From an uncultured Halieaceae bacterium (GTDB taxonomy: Bacteria; Pseudomonadota; Gammaproteobacteria; Pseudomonadales; Halieaceae), in NCBI GenBank assembly GCA_913063005.1, contig CAJXZI010000132.1, positions 1 through 6,002 of the forward strand: a DNA stretch of 6,002 bases, read 5' to 3'. Position numbers and translations under genes: made by a program. The notes under the pieces were generated by a model that made no database searches, was not told the DNA's origin, and saw only the letters and a list, made by a program, of their open reading frames with translations. Of the stretch, positions 5,875 through 6,002 are shown piece after piece. How positions within the stretch are numbered: position 1 is the stretch's first letter; every line of letters begins with the position of its first letter.

Positions 5875-5965
5875 AGCCGTAGTGTCTCACGAGCCAATCT
5901 CGAGTTGTATCAATTTTGGTGTTGCCCCTCTCAGTGATTAGCAAGAGCAGTGAAAAATTCAGGCT
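5875..5965. promoter_or_regulatory. Divergent intergenic region
   Basis: These 91 bases separate the leftward psi-rimI operon from a possible rightward gene at 5966. The region should hold the promoter of the psi operon and perhaps one for the rightward gene. I could not find a convincing -35/-10 pair on either strand by eye; TTGATA on the - strand, close before the psi gene, has no good -10 partner at proper spacing. No strong hairpin or repeat is apparent. Confidence 0.35.
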
Positions 5966-6002
5966 ATGGCTATGTCTTCCATTTTCGATCTTGGGCTACA
6001 GG
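5966..6002 (+). CDS. Possible 5' fragment of a rightward gene
   Basis: An ATG at 5966 (or the in-frame ATG at 5972) opens a frame reading MAMSSIFDLGLQ that runs off the window. The frame is closed by a TGA at 5951-5953 just upstream, so a start must lie here if the gene is real. Evidence is thin: twelve codons, no strong ribosome binding site, and no motif I recognise. The position, divergent from the psi operon after a normal-sized intergenic gap, is what makes it plausible. In related bacteria a ribosomal RNA methyltransferase gene sometimes lies divergently beside psi-rimI, but I cannot identify it from this fragment. Confidence 0.3.
   Translation, partial: MAMSSIFDLGLQ

Noticed and set aside
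1..6002. CRISPR array, transposase, toxin-antitoxin or defence island
   Set aside because: No regularly spaced repeats, transposase motifs or defence-type proteins appear on either strand.

Overview
The window carries the distal part of an Rnf/Rsx electron-transport operon on the + strand (rsxC, rsxD, rsxG, rsxE). Facing it on the - strand is a compact three-gene operon: a pseudomonad-type DNA polymerase III psi subunit, the ribosomal protein acetyltransferase RimI, and an uncharacterised acidic protein. The RsxC layout, the RimI signature, the psi-rimI pairing and the mid-50s GC (judged by eye) point to a gammaproteobacterium, probably a marine or Pseudomonas-related lineage. That placement is inference; there is no rRNA or other phylogenetic marker here.

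Layout. Positions 1-295 hold no recognisable protein gene. They contain a tRNA T-arm-like motif, a run of inverted repeats (97-207), the last of which looks like a terminator, and an 8-bp direct repeat before the rsxC ribosome binding site. Positions 296-4240 hold rsxC-rsxD-rsxG-rsxE, each junction being a 4-base start/stop overlap (ATGA, GTGA, ATGA). rsxA and rsxB, which normally precede rsxC directly, are not within the 295 bases upstream, and nth does not follow rsxE directly. rsxE and the acidic-protein gene converge and overlap by 4 bp. Positions 5874-4237 (- strand) read psi, rimI, acidic protein, with 5- and 7-base gaps. After a divergent intergenic region, a rightward reading frame may begin at about 5966 and runs off the edge.

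Function. The four Rsx proteins are most of an inner-membrane complex that moves electrons between NADH and ferredoxin-type carriers, coupled to ion movement; in Escherichia coli the homologue keeps SoxR reduced. RsxC carries NADH/FMN-binding motifs and two 4Fe-4S clusters, RsxD and RsxG carry the covalent-FMN threonine motifs, and RsxE carries the two conserved membrane cysteines. The missing RsxA and RsxB would be needed for a working complex. The - strand operon concerns replication (psi) and ribosomal protein modification (RimI).

I see no clearly new biological system. The points most worth checking are the separation of rsxC from rsxAB, the structured 1-295 region, and the unknown acidic protein.
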